Positions 22,805 through 30,475 of a stretch of 35,024 bases of DNA are shown here, piece after piece. The position numbers were made by a program, and so were the translations under genes. The stretch lies in assembly GCA_947564425.1 (NCBI GenBank), contig CANOBU010000012.1, positions 1 through 35,024 of the forward strand, given 5' to 3'. How positions within the stretch are numbered: position 1 is the stretch's first letter; the number at the start of each line of letters is the position of its first letter. The notes below the pieces were generated by a model that did no database searches, was not told the origin of the DNA, and saw only the letters and a list, made by a program, of their open reading frames with translations. The stretch comes from an uncultured Eggerthellaceae bacterium. Lineage in GTDB: Bacteria > Actinomycetota > Coriobacteriia > Coriobacteriales > Eggerthellaceae.

Positions 22805-23707
22805 ATGAGCCAATTGCTCTCGAGACAATTGGAATATTTCATTGCGGTCTACCAATACCGCGACCTGAACCAGGCGGCACGGTCGATCCCCATCACCTAC
22901 CAGGGCCTGAAGAAGTCCATCACGAAGCTCGAGCGCGACCTGCAGATACCCCTGTTCATCCAGAACGAGGACGGCATATTGGAATCGACCCATGCTGCCG
23001 ACCTGCTGTACGACATGGCCCTGCGGTGGGTACAGGACGAGGCCCAGCTGGAAACCCTCCTGTACGAGCACGAGCCCAACACCGAAGAGGTGATAGAGCT
23101 GTGCGCTGCCACCGGCGTGATAGCCTTCCTGGGCTACGACCTCACGCGGGAATTCAACAAGACGCACCCCAACATCCACCTGGAGGTGACCGAATTCTTC
23201 GATGCCGAGATAGACAACCTGCTGCTGCAGGGGAAATACGACCTGGGCATCGTCACAGCCCCCTTCCATAGCGAGCTTCCCATGGAGAAGCTGGCCACCA
23301 ACGGCTGCATCGCCTGGATAAACGACAAGGACCCCTTGAGCCAGAACGAGACCCTCACCATGGCCGACCTGGCGGGAAAGCATGTGATGATCCCCAACCG
23401 CATGGTGAAGGCGCACCGCTTCTTCCAGGAGGCGTTCCAGAGCCGGGGAATCGAGCCCAGCACCATCGAGACGGGTTCGGACCCCTACGCCGCCTACTAT
23501 TTCGCGAAAGAGAACCTGGGGGTGGGCATCGGGGTGCAGGGCACTCCCCATTACGGCGGCCCCTCCGACCATGTGAAGGCATTGGTCATAGAAGACGGCT
23601 ACCCGTACGAATTCGGCATATCCTGGCGCCAGGGCCATGCCCTCAGCGAAGCGGAGGCAACCGTGATGACGTTCCTGAGGAAGCGCGCCAACCGCAAGCG
23701 CCGCTAG
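22805..23707 (+). CDS. LysR-family transcriptional regulator
   Basis: 300 residues with the LTTR plan. The N-terminal winged helix-turn-helix is at about 5-60 (LEYFIAVYQYRDLNQAARS ... YQGLKKSITKLERDLQIPLF). A linker helix follows, then a periplasmic-binding-protein-like effector domain from about residue 95 (IELCAATGVIAFLGYDLTREF ... GKYDLGIVTAPF ... PNRMVKAHRFFQEAF ... GVGIGVQGTP). LTTRs bind small aromatic or organic acids and control nearby genes. It is convergent with the transporter at 23735-24892 (27-base gap) and is the only regulator visible near the molybdoenzyme island, so it plausibly controls it. RBS AGAGGAT lies five bases before the ATG. The DNA-binding half departs from the common LysR consensus (PITYQG instead of the usual SQSAVS), but the frame is intact. 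Confidence 0.92.
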   Translation: MSQLLSRQLEYFIAVYQYRDLNQAARSIPITYQGLKKSITKLERDLQIPLFIQNEDGILESTHAADLLYDMALRWVQDEAQLETLLYEHEPNTEEVIELCAATGVIAFLGYDLTREFNKTHPNIHLEVTEFFDAEIDNLLLQGKYDLGIVTAPFHSELPMEKLATNGCIAWINDKDPLSQNETLTMADLAGKHVMIPNRMVKAHRFFQEAFQSRGIEPSTIETGSDPYAAYYFAKENLGVGIGVQGTPHYGGPSDHVKALVIEDGYPYEFGISWRQGHALSEAEATVMTFLRKRANRKRR

Positions 23708-23734
23708 GCCCGCGAAGCCCTGGCAACCAGCCGG

Positions 23735-24892
23735 TTAACCCCTCTTCAGCCGCCAGCCCGATACAGCCGCCATGGCGATGAACACGCCGATGGAGACGAT
23801 TATGGCGTGGTCGGGCCCCTCTGCTCCCCCGAAGAAAAGCGCATCCACTGCCTTCATATAGTACGTTGCCATGAAATTGCCGAAGTTGTAGATGGCGGCG
23901 GCTGCTCCGATCACGGCTGCACTCTGCGCGGGAGACACGGATGTACCGACGATCTTATAGATCGAGGGTCGCACCTGCACGAAGAAGAACGAGGCCAGGA
24001 ACAGGGCGAATGCGAGCATGAAGACATCGCCGGAAAGAACGACGAGCAGGCAGGCAAGGGCGCATCCGGTATAACCGAACGGGATAAGCCACTTCCCCAC
24101 CTTCCCGAATGCAGGGCCGAAGGCGAATCCTGCCGCCACACCGCCGACGGTATAGAAAGAGGATACGATGCCCGCCAAAGCAGCATCCCCGAAGCCCCGC
24201 TCTGACATAAGCACCGAGCAATTGATGATGGCGGGCGTCATAGACATGATCCCCAAGAACAGAAGAAGCAGGAAACCATAGCAGGAGCGCGGAATCTTCT
24301 CCTTCTCTTTGCGCGTGCGCCGCTCGAGGGGGAAATCCGGCAATCCGACCAGGGCAACCGCCAACCCGATGACTGCGATGAAATAGGCTCCGTAGGCATA
24401 CTGGGGTTCGATAGAGGCGAGCAGGCCGCCGGCTATCTGCATGGCTATACCGCCTGCAGACTGGCACGCCTGCGCCCAACCCAGCACCTTGTCCTGCGCT
24501 TTCCCCTTGTAGATCCTGATCACCAAGGCATTGCCCATGGGAATGAGCATCCCCATTCCGAACCCGAAGGCGGCCCGCATGGCCAGTACGCCATGGAAAT
24601 CGGTCATGCCGACGACGGCGGGAAGCGTTCCGAACCCGATGTAGATGGCGAACGCGAGGGCCACAGCCCCTTTCCAGGAAATGCACCTTCCCGCCACGGC
24701 ACCGGCGAAAAGACAGCCCGGGATCGCAGTCAGACTGGGCAGCGTAGACACCAGGGAGACGGTGCTCGCGGGTATATCCGACCATAGCCCGGTCCTCATG
24801 GCGCTCAATGCGGGGGTGACGACGCTGTTCCCCGCGAAGACGAAGAACATCATGAGGCACGAGGCAAGGGTGAGGGCCGGATGCTTCTCCAC
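23735..24892 (-). CDS. MFS transporter, last gene of the molybdoenzyme island
   Basis: 385 residues predicted to form twelve membrane helices in two six-helix halves, with a basic cytoplasmic loop (LERRTRKEKEKIP) between them. FGFGMGMLIPMGNALVIRIY and the GGVAAGFAFGPAFGKVGKW region fit major facilitator carriers. The start is GTG at 24892, sharing one base with the upstream stop (TAGTG), a typical translational-coupling junction. The encoded N-terminus aligns with the paralogue at 33252-34481, which supports this start. The two proteins share long identical blocks (TGLWSDIPA, STLPSLTAI, ATYYMKA). Relatives of this kind accompany cytoplasmic aromatic dehydroxylases in gut Eggerthellaceae, so import of phenolic substrates or export of products is plausible; the substrate is not established. 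Confidence 0.88.
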   Translation of the reverse strand: MEKHPALTLASCLMMFFVFAGNSVVTPALSAMRTGLWSDIPASTVSLVSTLPSLTAIPGCLFAGAVAGRCISWKGAVALAFAIYIGFGTLPAVVGMTDFHGVLAMRAAFGFGMGMLIPMGNALVIRIYKGKAQDKVLGWAQACQSAGGIAMQIAGGLLASIEPQYAYGAYFIAVIGLAVALVGLPDFPLERRTRKEKEKIPRSCYGFLLLLFLGIMSMTPAIINCSVLMSERGFGDAALAGIVSSFYTVGGVAAGFAFGPAFGKVGKWLIPFGYTGCALACLLVVLSGDVFMLAFALFLASFFFVQVRPSIYKIVGTSVSPAQSAAVIGAAAAIYNFGNFMATYYMKAVDALFFGGAEGPDHAIIVSIGVFIAMAAVSGWRLKRG

Positions 24893-26304
24893 TAGAGGGC
24901 CGCCGTCAGGGCCACCATAGGGGGAACTATCGCGCTATACAGCACAAGCAGGCCAACTGTCAACGGCACGCCGAACTTCAGGACATCGAGGATGCTGTAC
25001 CGCCTGAGTGGATACGTCACCAGATACAGCGCATCGCAGGGAGGCAGCAAGAAGGTAATCTGCGCCCATACCGACATCAGGATGACGATGCAGAAGGGGT
25101 CGATACCCATCCCCGCCGCCATGGTCACGAAGATAGGCGTGAGCATGGATACGATGGGGGCACCGGCCGGAGTGGCACCGCGCATCAAGGCTATCATGGT
25201 GCATATCACTAACAGGAAGAAGAAGGGAGATAGGCCCCCCACCTGTGCCAGCACCACATTCGAAATCCAATCGACCGCGTTCGTTGACAGCAGATACGCA
25301 GCGAGCGCGAACAGGCTGCCCAGCATGATAAGCATATCCCAGGGCGCCTCTTCCTTGAATTCCTTCCAGGTAACAAGATCCATGCCAGGCATGAAGATAA
25401 TCACCATGCCGGCCAAGGCCACGATGGTGGTATTCACATGAATGACATCCGAGAACGTCCACAGCAGCAGGAGCGCTACCAATATGGCGATGGTCTTGAT
25501 ATCGAAAACATTCAACGGCTTAAGCTCCCCCAACGCCTGCTGGAACGAGGCCAGCTCCTCCTGCGAAAGTCTTTTCGGCCGCAGGATAGCGGTCATGACG
25601 AACCAGGTTGCGATCAGCGAGATCAGGCTTATGGGGATGCCCACTGACATCCAGCGGGCCCAGCTTACATCCAGCCCTATCGATTCGCCAAGTAACCCCA
25701 TCATGGTTATGTTGGACGCCGATCCAATGGGAGTGGCCGTGCCGCCCGCCAAGGCCGCCGCAGGTATGCCGATGAACATGCATTTGACGAAGTTGGGGTT
25801 CTGGGAGAACCTGTCGTCATCTTGGAAGAACGGTATGGCCACGGCGGCGCACAGGACGCAGGCGGCCAAATCCGTCATCACAGCGGAGATAACCGCTGTC
25901 GTAGTCATGAATGCCAAGATGATGAGCCTGGTCGAGCGGCCGAACACCCGCAAGAAGAACTTCATTATCCTCTGCGGTATGGACGAATTCTTCACCGCCA
26001 CAGACAATGCAGCCGCTGCCAACAGGAAGAAGAGGATGGAATTCGAGAAGTTCTTGAATACGTCGTTCACGTTATCCGCGATGCCCAGCAACGGCAGCAG
26101 CACCACGGATGCCAAGCCCACCACGGATTTCGGGGCGACATCCCCGATCCAGCATATGATATTCGCACCCATCAGGCAGAGCGCGCATAATCCCTGGCGG
26201 CTGAGCCCCTCCGGCAGGGGGATGAGCATCCCCGCTGCCACCAGCAGTATCGCCGCAGCCAATGCGGTGCACCTGCGGATCATCGACCTTTCCTTGAGTT
26301 CCAT
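24892..26304 (-). CDS. DASS/SLC13-type anion transporter
   Basis: 470 residues with about eleven or twelve hydrophobic segments. GGTATPIGSASNITMMG (near residue 190) and MRGATPAGAPI (near 385) occupy the positions of the two Na+/substrate hairpin motifs of divalent anion:Na+ symporters, although their SNT triads are modified. ITFLLPPCDALYLVTYP is a typical C-terminal signature. Such carriers move di- or tricarboxylates, sulfate or related anions. ATG 26304 is chosen for its GGGGGAGA six bases upstream; a second good site serves a Met seven codons later (GGAAAGG), so either start is possible. It overlaps the following MFS gene by one base and follows the transhydroxylase small subunit after a 116-base gap with a strong hairpin. 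Confidence 0.85.
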   Translation of the reverse strand: MELKERSMIRRCTALAAAILLVAAGMLIPLPEGLSRQGLCALCLMGANIICWIGDVAPKSVVGLASVVLLPLLGIADNVNDVFKNFSNSILFFLLAAAALSVAVKNSSIPQRIMKFFLRVFGRSTRLIILAFMTTTAVISAVMTDLAACVLCAAVAIPFFQDDDRFSQNPNFVKCMFIGIPAAALAGGTATPIGSASNITMMGLLGESIGLDVSWARWMSVGIPISLISLIATWFVMTAILRPKRLSQEELASFQQALGELKPLNVFDIKTIAILVALLLLWTFSDVIHVNTTIVALAGMVIIFMPGMDLVTWKEFKEEAPWDMLIMLGSLFALAAYLLSTNAVDWISNVVLAQVGGLSPFFFLLVICTMIALMRGATPAGAPIVSMLTPIFVTMAAGMGIDPFCIVILMSVWAQITFLLPPCDALYLVTYPLRRYSILDVLKFGVPLTVGLLVLYSAIVPPMVALTAAL

Positions 26305-26385
26305 ACCAAATCTCCCCCCATCCGGCATAGCCCCATGACCGGGAAGCGGATACCGGCAGCGTCACCGCCGGTGCGCTTCGCGGAA

Positions 26386-26413
26386 GGGCCCCGGGCAGCC
26401 GAGCCCGGGGCCC
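26386..26413 (-). terminator. Strong GC hairpin between small subunit and anion transporter genes
   Basis: Ten perfect G:C pairs (26386-26395 with 26404-26413) around an eight-base loop, starting seven bases after the small-subunit stop. Only two T residues follow on the minus strand, so partial termination or 3'-end protection that lowers transporter expression is more likely than a full stop. Confidence 0.5.
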
Positions 26414-26420
26414 GAGCCGT

Positions 26421-27221
26421 CTATAGCTTCTCGAGCGGATAATCGCCGACGTTCAGGCTGTCTTCCAATTCCACCGTCTGGGTGACGGGCTTGTACCCTT
26501 CGGCCTTGATATCCAGGGTGTAGCGGCCCGGCTCCAATCTGCGGAACCAGAAGTCGCCGAGGAAGTCCGTCTGCGTCGACATAACCGCACCCGTGGAAGA
26601 CGTAAGCGTCACCGTGGCGTTCTCGATGATGTCGTTGGGCACCGGATCCCACACCTCGCCGCTGATGAAGAGCTTCGGCCTGTTCAGATAGTAGACACGG
26701 GGCCCGAGTTTCGGGTCGCCCATGACCTCCGCTTCAGCGATCTCGCGTGCGAACTCCTCCTCTTCCCCGAAGCGCAGGGCGCCGGTGGTGCAGACATCCA
26801 CGCAATGCGGCAGCATCCCCTCATCCACCAAGTGGGCGCAACCGGTGCATTTCTGGGGAAGCTCCAGCTCGTCGTTCCAGTAGATCGCACCGTATGGGCA
26901 CGAATCCACAAGGGCGCGGTTTCCCTTGGCAGCCTCGGGATCGATGATGATCAAGCCGTCCTCCCGCCTGTAAACCGCCTCGGGAGCGGCCTCGATGCAG
27001 GGGGCGTTATCGCAATGGTTGCAGAAATGGGGCGTGTACTCTATGCGCACCTTGGGCGTCTGGCCATGGGTCTTCTCGACCATCTTGCACCAGAAATGGC
27101 CGGTATCGGGCTGGGGTGCGGCGATAGGGCTCCAATCGTTGCCCGCATGCTCGTCTTTGCAGGCAAGCTGGCACCCGTAGCAGCCGTTGCATTTAGCGGC
27201 ATCGAAAACGAATACTTTCAT
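26421..27221 (-). CDS. Pyrogallol hydroxytransferase-like small subunit (three [4Fe-4S], C-terminal Ig-like domain)
   Basis: 266 residues, close to the 274 of the Pelobacter acidigallici transhydroxylase beta subunit. Twelve candidate cluster ligands are visible: Cys11, 14, 17, 21, 67, 70, 75, 108, 125, 128, 140 and 144, exactly enough for three [4Fe-4S] clusters. The ligand expected at position 79 in four-cluster relatives is Ala, so one cluster is absent, as in the P. acidigallici enzyme. Residues 186-260 (FISGEVWDP ... TLTSSTGAV ... GDFWFRRLEPGRYTLDIKAEGY) form a Cna_B/transthyretin-like beta domain, also known from that enzyme. ATG 27221 is two bases after the large-subunit stop; its GAGGAGG lies inside the end of that gene, so the subunits are coupled. 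It mediates electron transfer or stabilises the Mo subunit in the cytoplasm. Confidence 0.9.
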   Translation of the reverse strand: MKVFVFDAAKCNGCYGCQLACKDEHAGNDWSPIAAPQPDTGHFWCKMVEKTHGQTPKVRIEYTPHFCNHCDNAPCIEAAPEAVYRREDGLIIIDPEAAKGNRALVDSCPYGAIYWNDELELPQKCTGCAHLVDEGMLPHCVDVCTTGALRFGEEEEFAREIAEAEVMGDPKLGPRVYYLNRPKLFISGEVWDPVPNDIIENATVTLTSSTGAVMSTQTDFLGDFWFRRLEPGRYTLDIKAEGYKPVTQTVELEDSLNVGDYPLEKL

Positions 27222-27223
27222 AT

Positions 27224-29821
27224 CTAGGCCTCCTCGACGATCCAATTACCGATATCGACGCCTTCGTCGGCGCTATAGGTGCGCGAGAACGCCTCGGGGT
27301 ACTGCTCGGCCAGCTGGAACACGTCCACTTTCTCGATGTTCACCAGGAATCCGGAGGTAACCTCTGCCGATGTGTTGATCGAGGCAACCTCGTTGGGGGC
27401 TATCAGGTTATTGGCGCCGCCGCGGTCGAATTCGCCGTTGACGATGGGATCGAGCCGCGCCCCATGGTCCTGGTACAGGATGCCGGGCATGATGCGCTCC
27501 GTCACATACACCCCGCCCAGCACTGCGCCGCGCTCGTTGTAGAGCTTCGCCACATCGCCATGCTGGAGCCCCAACCTCTCGGCATCGACGGGATTCACCC
27601 AAATGGGCTCGTAGGCATAGCCATCGGGGCCGATGACCTTGCATGTCTCGATCTCGCGGAACCAGGAGATGTCATCCATATTGGCATGGACGCGCCAACG
27701 CGGATGGTTGGACACCAGCAGGAAGGGGTATTCCTGCGCCCGCGGGTGGAAGAGGCTCTCCTTCAGGCGGCCATACGCCTTGTACTTCGGGTAAGGCGGC
27801 CTCTCGTCATCATCGGGAAAGGCCTCGGCGATGGCCTGGGAGTAGATCTCTATCTTTCCGGTGGGCGTTTCGAGCGGAGCCGCATCGGGATCTTTGCAGA
27901 ATGCCTCGAATCCGCGGGGGCCATCTTTCCAGCCGTCCTGGGTAGGAACGATGAAATAGCCCTTCTCCTTGAACTCCTCGAAGGAGATGCGCTCCCCGAT
28001 GCCGGAGCCGTCGAACCCTACCTTGATCCAGTCATCCACGCTGTTGCCTTTGGTGTACTCCTCGTAAAGGCCGAGCTTCTTGGCCACCTCGCACACGGCC
28101 TCCCAGTCGCTTTTCGCCTCGCCGCGGGGCTCGATGCACTGGGGTTCGATGTACATCATGTTGTAGTTGCCGTTCTGGCAATCGACGGCGATATCCTTTG
28201 TCTCGAACTTCGTGGAAATGGGCAGGATGATATCTGCCAGCAGACAATCGTTTTCCATCCAGGGGTGCTGAACCAAAACGAATTCGATGGAATTGTCGCG
28301 CAGGGCCTCGATGAACTTATTGCCCCCGTTCCAACAGGTGGTCCAGCAGGGACAATCGCTCCAGATCATATGGATCTGCTCGCCGGTCATGAAATTGGGG
28401 TACTGGTACTCGTTGAACTGGTCGACGCGCGGCCACCCGGCGATGCCCACCCCCATCCACGTAAGGGGGTTCTCCTTGGTGTAATGCCCCAGGATGGCAT
28501 CGGGCACGCGGGTCTTGGGAATGTGGCGCCAGCGAATATCGTAGATCTCGGGCTTGTTCCAGTTGAATCCTTGATAGGCGGCCGCCGGAGTCATATACAT
28601 CTCGCTGCGGGGATTGGGGCACATGTTGGGGTCGCCGTAAAGGCCCCACTCGATGAACTTCATCACATTGCGCCCCGGCTTCCCCAAGCCCTGCATGGCC
28701 ATAAGCAGGACCTCGAGCCGCCCCGGCTCGGTCGAGTAGGTCGAGCGAATGAGCGAACCGCCGTTGCAGTGGCCGATCGACACGTTATGCTTCGCCCAAT
28801 AGCGGGCCAAGGCCCGGATGGTGCGGGCGGGAACACCGCAGATCTCCTCGGCCCATTCGGGAGTCTTGGGAACACCGTCCTCGCGGCCGGTGATGTAATA
28901 TTCCTCCCAGTCGAACCCGACGCAATGGCTATCGACGTACTCCTTATCGTAGGAGTTCTCGGTAATCCACACGTAGGCGATGGCGAGCTGCAGGGCCGAA
29001 TCGGTATTGGGCCGCACGGGAATCCAGCGGTCGCAATGGACGGCACCGGAGTAATTCAGATCGGGCGATATGAAGATCTGCTTGATACCCAGCTCGGTCA
29101 GCCAGAAGCACCAACGGGAATTGATCTGGCCCAGCCAGCCCCAGGTGGTTGTCTCCACATCGCAACCCCAATGGAGCAGCATATCGGAATTCTGCGGGAT
29201 ATCCATCAACAGGTTGCCGATGATGCCCTGGCCATGGGAATCGCCGCCCCATACATGCTTGGCACCCCAGTACCACCCCTCCCAGGAGTCCGGATTGCGG
29301 GCCTGTAGGGTGAAGCCGCCCATCAGCGCCAGGAGCCCCATCTGGCAGCTGTGCGAGGCATGGATCACCTTGGTCTCGCCATGGCCGTCACCCTGGGCGA
29401 GGATGGACATGGGGCCGTATTCCTCATGCACGCGCTTTATCTCGGATGCGATGATGTCGGTGGCCTCGTCCCAGCTGATCCGCTCGTACTTGCTGATGCC
29501 GCGGGTCTCGGGGTGCCGCTCCCCATTCGGATCCCAATCGATGCGCTTCATGGGATAGGGGATGCGGTTGCGCGAATAGGCGCGCTTCTTGTAGATATAG
29601 GCGAAGGGCGGGATATCCGTCTTCGTGGCAGCCTTGAATTCCGAACCGCGGGCCTTGATGGTCCAGGGCTTGTAATAATCCGGCGAATAGGCGGTATCGA
29701 AGGGAAGCGGCCGGGTACGGACGATCTTCCCATCTTTCACGTCTACCACGGACGTCAGGGCACCCATGCCGAAACCGCCCATGGTAAGGCCCTTGATATA
29801 CGAGTTATCGCTTACTTTCAT
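27224..29821 (-). CDS. Pyrogallol hydroxytransferase-like molybdopterin large subunit
   Basis: 865 residues of the DMSO-reductase superfamily, nearest in plan to the P. acidigallici pyrogallol:phloroglucinol transhydroxylase alpha subunit (about 875). Like that protein it lacks an N-terminal cysteine cluster motif and has no Tat signal (MKVSDNSYIKGL), so it is cytoplasmic. GGDSHGQG (192-199) carries Asp194-Ser195, the likely equivalent of the Asp and Mo-ligand Ser of the Pelobacter enzyme. HWGCDVETTTWGW, PDLNYSGAVHCDRWIPVRPNTD and TPTGKIEIYSQ fit bis-MGD binding. The known enzyme moves a hydroxyl between polyhydroxybenzenes without net redox change; relatives could dehydroxylate. RBS AAGGAGGG is four bases before the ATG, which overlaps the upstream zinc-ribbon stop (ATGA). 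The actual substrate is unknown; pyrogallol-ring phenolics are the natural candidates. Confidence 0.9.
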   Translation of the reverse strand: MKVSDNSYIKGLTMGGFGMGALTSVVDVKDGKIVRTRPLPFDTAYSPDYYKPWTIKARGSEFKAATKTDIPPFAYIYKKRAYSRNRIPYPMKRIDWDPNGERHPETRGISKYERISWDEATDIIASEIKRVHEEYGPMSILAQGDGHGETKVIHASHSCQMGLLALMGGFTLQARNPDSWEGWYWGAKHVWGGDSHGQGIIGNLLMDIPQNSDMLLHWGCDVETTTWGWLGQINSRWCFWLTELGIKQIFISPDLNYSGAVHCDRWIPVRPNTDSALQLAIAYVWITENSYDKEYVDSHCVGFDWEEYYITGREDGVPKTPEWAEEICGVPARTIRALARYWAKHNVSIGHCNGGSLIRSTYSTEPGRLEVLLMAMQGLGKPGRNVMKFIEWGLYGDPNMCPNPRSEMYMTPAAAYQGFNWNKPEIYDIRWRHIPKTRVPDAILGHYTKENPLTWMGVGIAGWPRVDQFNEYQYPNFMTGEQIHMIWSDCPCWTTCWNGGNKFIEALRDNSIEFVLVQHPWMENDCLLADIILPISTKFETKDIAVDCQNGNYNMMYIEPQCIEPRGEAKSDWEAVCEVAKKLGLYEEYTKGNSVDDWIKVGFDGSGIGERISFEEFKEKGYFIVPTQDGWKDGPRGFEAFCKDPDAAPLETPTGKIEIYSQAIAEAFPDDDERPPYPKYKAYGRLKESLFHPRAQEYPFLLVSNHPRWRVHANMDDISWFREIETCKVIGPDGYAYEPIWVNPVDAERLGLQHGDVAKLYNERGAVLGGVYVTERIMPGILYQDHGARLDPIVNGEFDRGGANNLIAPNEVASINTSAEVTSGFLVNIEKVDVFQLAEQYPEAFSRTYSADEGVDIGNWIVEEA

Positions 29822-30048
29822 TTACCCTCCTTGCTCATCGAAGTGACAGCAGGTTTTCCGGTGCGTTCCGCAGACTTCCCCGTCCTTTCCTCCCAAGCCC
29901 TTCTCGACGCCTCTTTGATCTCGACTGTGAATCGCAGGCCGCATTCAAGGCAGTCATCGCGCACAACCAGGTTCTTGGCGCCGCACGAAGGGCAATACAG
30001 GTATTTCTGCTTGCAGTTCTCGCAATCCATAAGGCACGGGTAGCACAC
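29818..30048 (-). CDS. Zinc-ribbon mini-protein coupled to the transhydroxylase
   Basis: 76 residues with four CxxC pairs (Cys2/5, 9/12, 19/22, 33/36), enough for two zinc sites of the ribbon or knuckle type, followed by a charged helical tail (IKEASRRAWEERTGK). Start GTG 30048 with GGGGGAGGAG six bases upstream; the alternative ATG at 30030 has no RBS and would lose the first CxxC. Its stop overlaps the large-subunit ATG by four bases, so translation is tightly coupled. Function unknown. The position suggests a helper for assembly of the molybdoenzyme or its cofactor, or regulation; a second zinc-ribbon mini-protein stands before the other Mo enzyme. Confidence 0.75.
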   Translation of the reverse strand: MCYPCLMDCENCKQKYLYCPSCGAKNLVVRDDCLECGLRFTVEIKEASRRAWEERTGKSAERTGKPAVTSMSKEGK

Positions 30049-30105
30049 GACGGGCTCCTCCCCCGGAAGCAGCGGATGGTCCGAATCTATCGGGATGGGG
30101 CGCTA

Positions 30106-30447
30106 TCACGCCCCGTCCTTGACCGAGAAAATCACCATCTTCGGCTTGTTCACCCGTGCAGCCAGCTCTTCCACCGTGCCATATTCGATAGCAAGGCTCT
30201 GGCAGTGATGGACGCAGGTAGGCAGCTTGCCGGCAGCGACCCGTTCGGCACAGAGGTCGCAGAGTTCCGTCGGTGCGGGGATGTAGGTGTATTCCCAGTG
30301 GTCCGGGGACAGCTCCCGCGGGCCTATCTGGAACAGCTGAATGCCATCGAACCCTTCTTGGAAGCCATGATCGACCTTACAGGCCACTTCGCAGGCATGG
30401 CATCCATCGCAGTAATCATAATCGATCAGCAAACCGTATTGAGTCAT
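30106..30447 (-). CDS. Two-cluster [4Fe-4S] electron-transfer subunit
   Basis: 113 residues. Cys13, 16, 19, 23 and Cys63, 66, 78, 82 form two ferredoxin-type sets (CDGCHACEVAC and CDLCx11CVHHC), a reduced version of the DmsB-type subunit. No signal or membrane helix. ATG 30447 with AAGGGAG six bases upstream; 28 bases after the stop of the Mo enzyme gene, so it is its probable electron donor. It is a paralogue of the partial gene at the right edge: both align without gaps from the first residues through the cysteine motifs. Confidence 0.9.
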   Translation of the reverse strand: MTQYGLLIDYDYCDGCHACEVACKVDHGFQEGFDGIQLFQIGPRELSPDHWEYTYIPAPTELCDLCAERVAAGKLPTCVHHCQSLAIEYGTVEELAARVNKPKMVIFSVKDGA

Positions 30448-30475
30448 AGCGCACTCCCTTCGATGCCATCGCGGC

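Noticed and set aside
27464-29308. 614-codon open frame on the plus strand opposite the transhydroxylase large subunit
   Set aside because: Antisense shadow of a firmly identified gene, with no domain signature.
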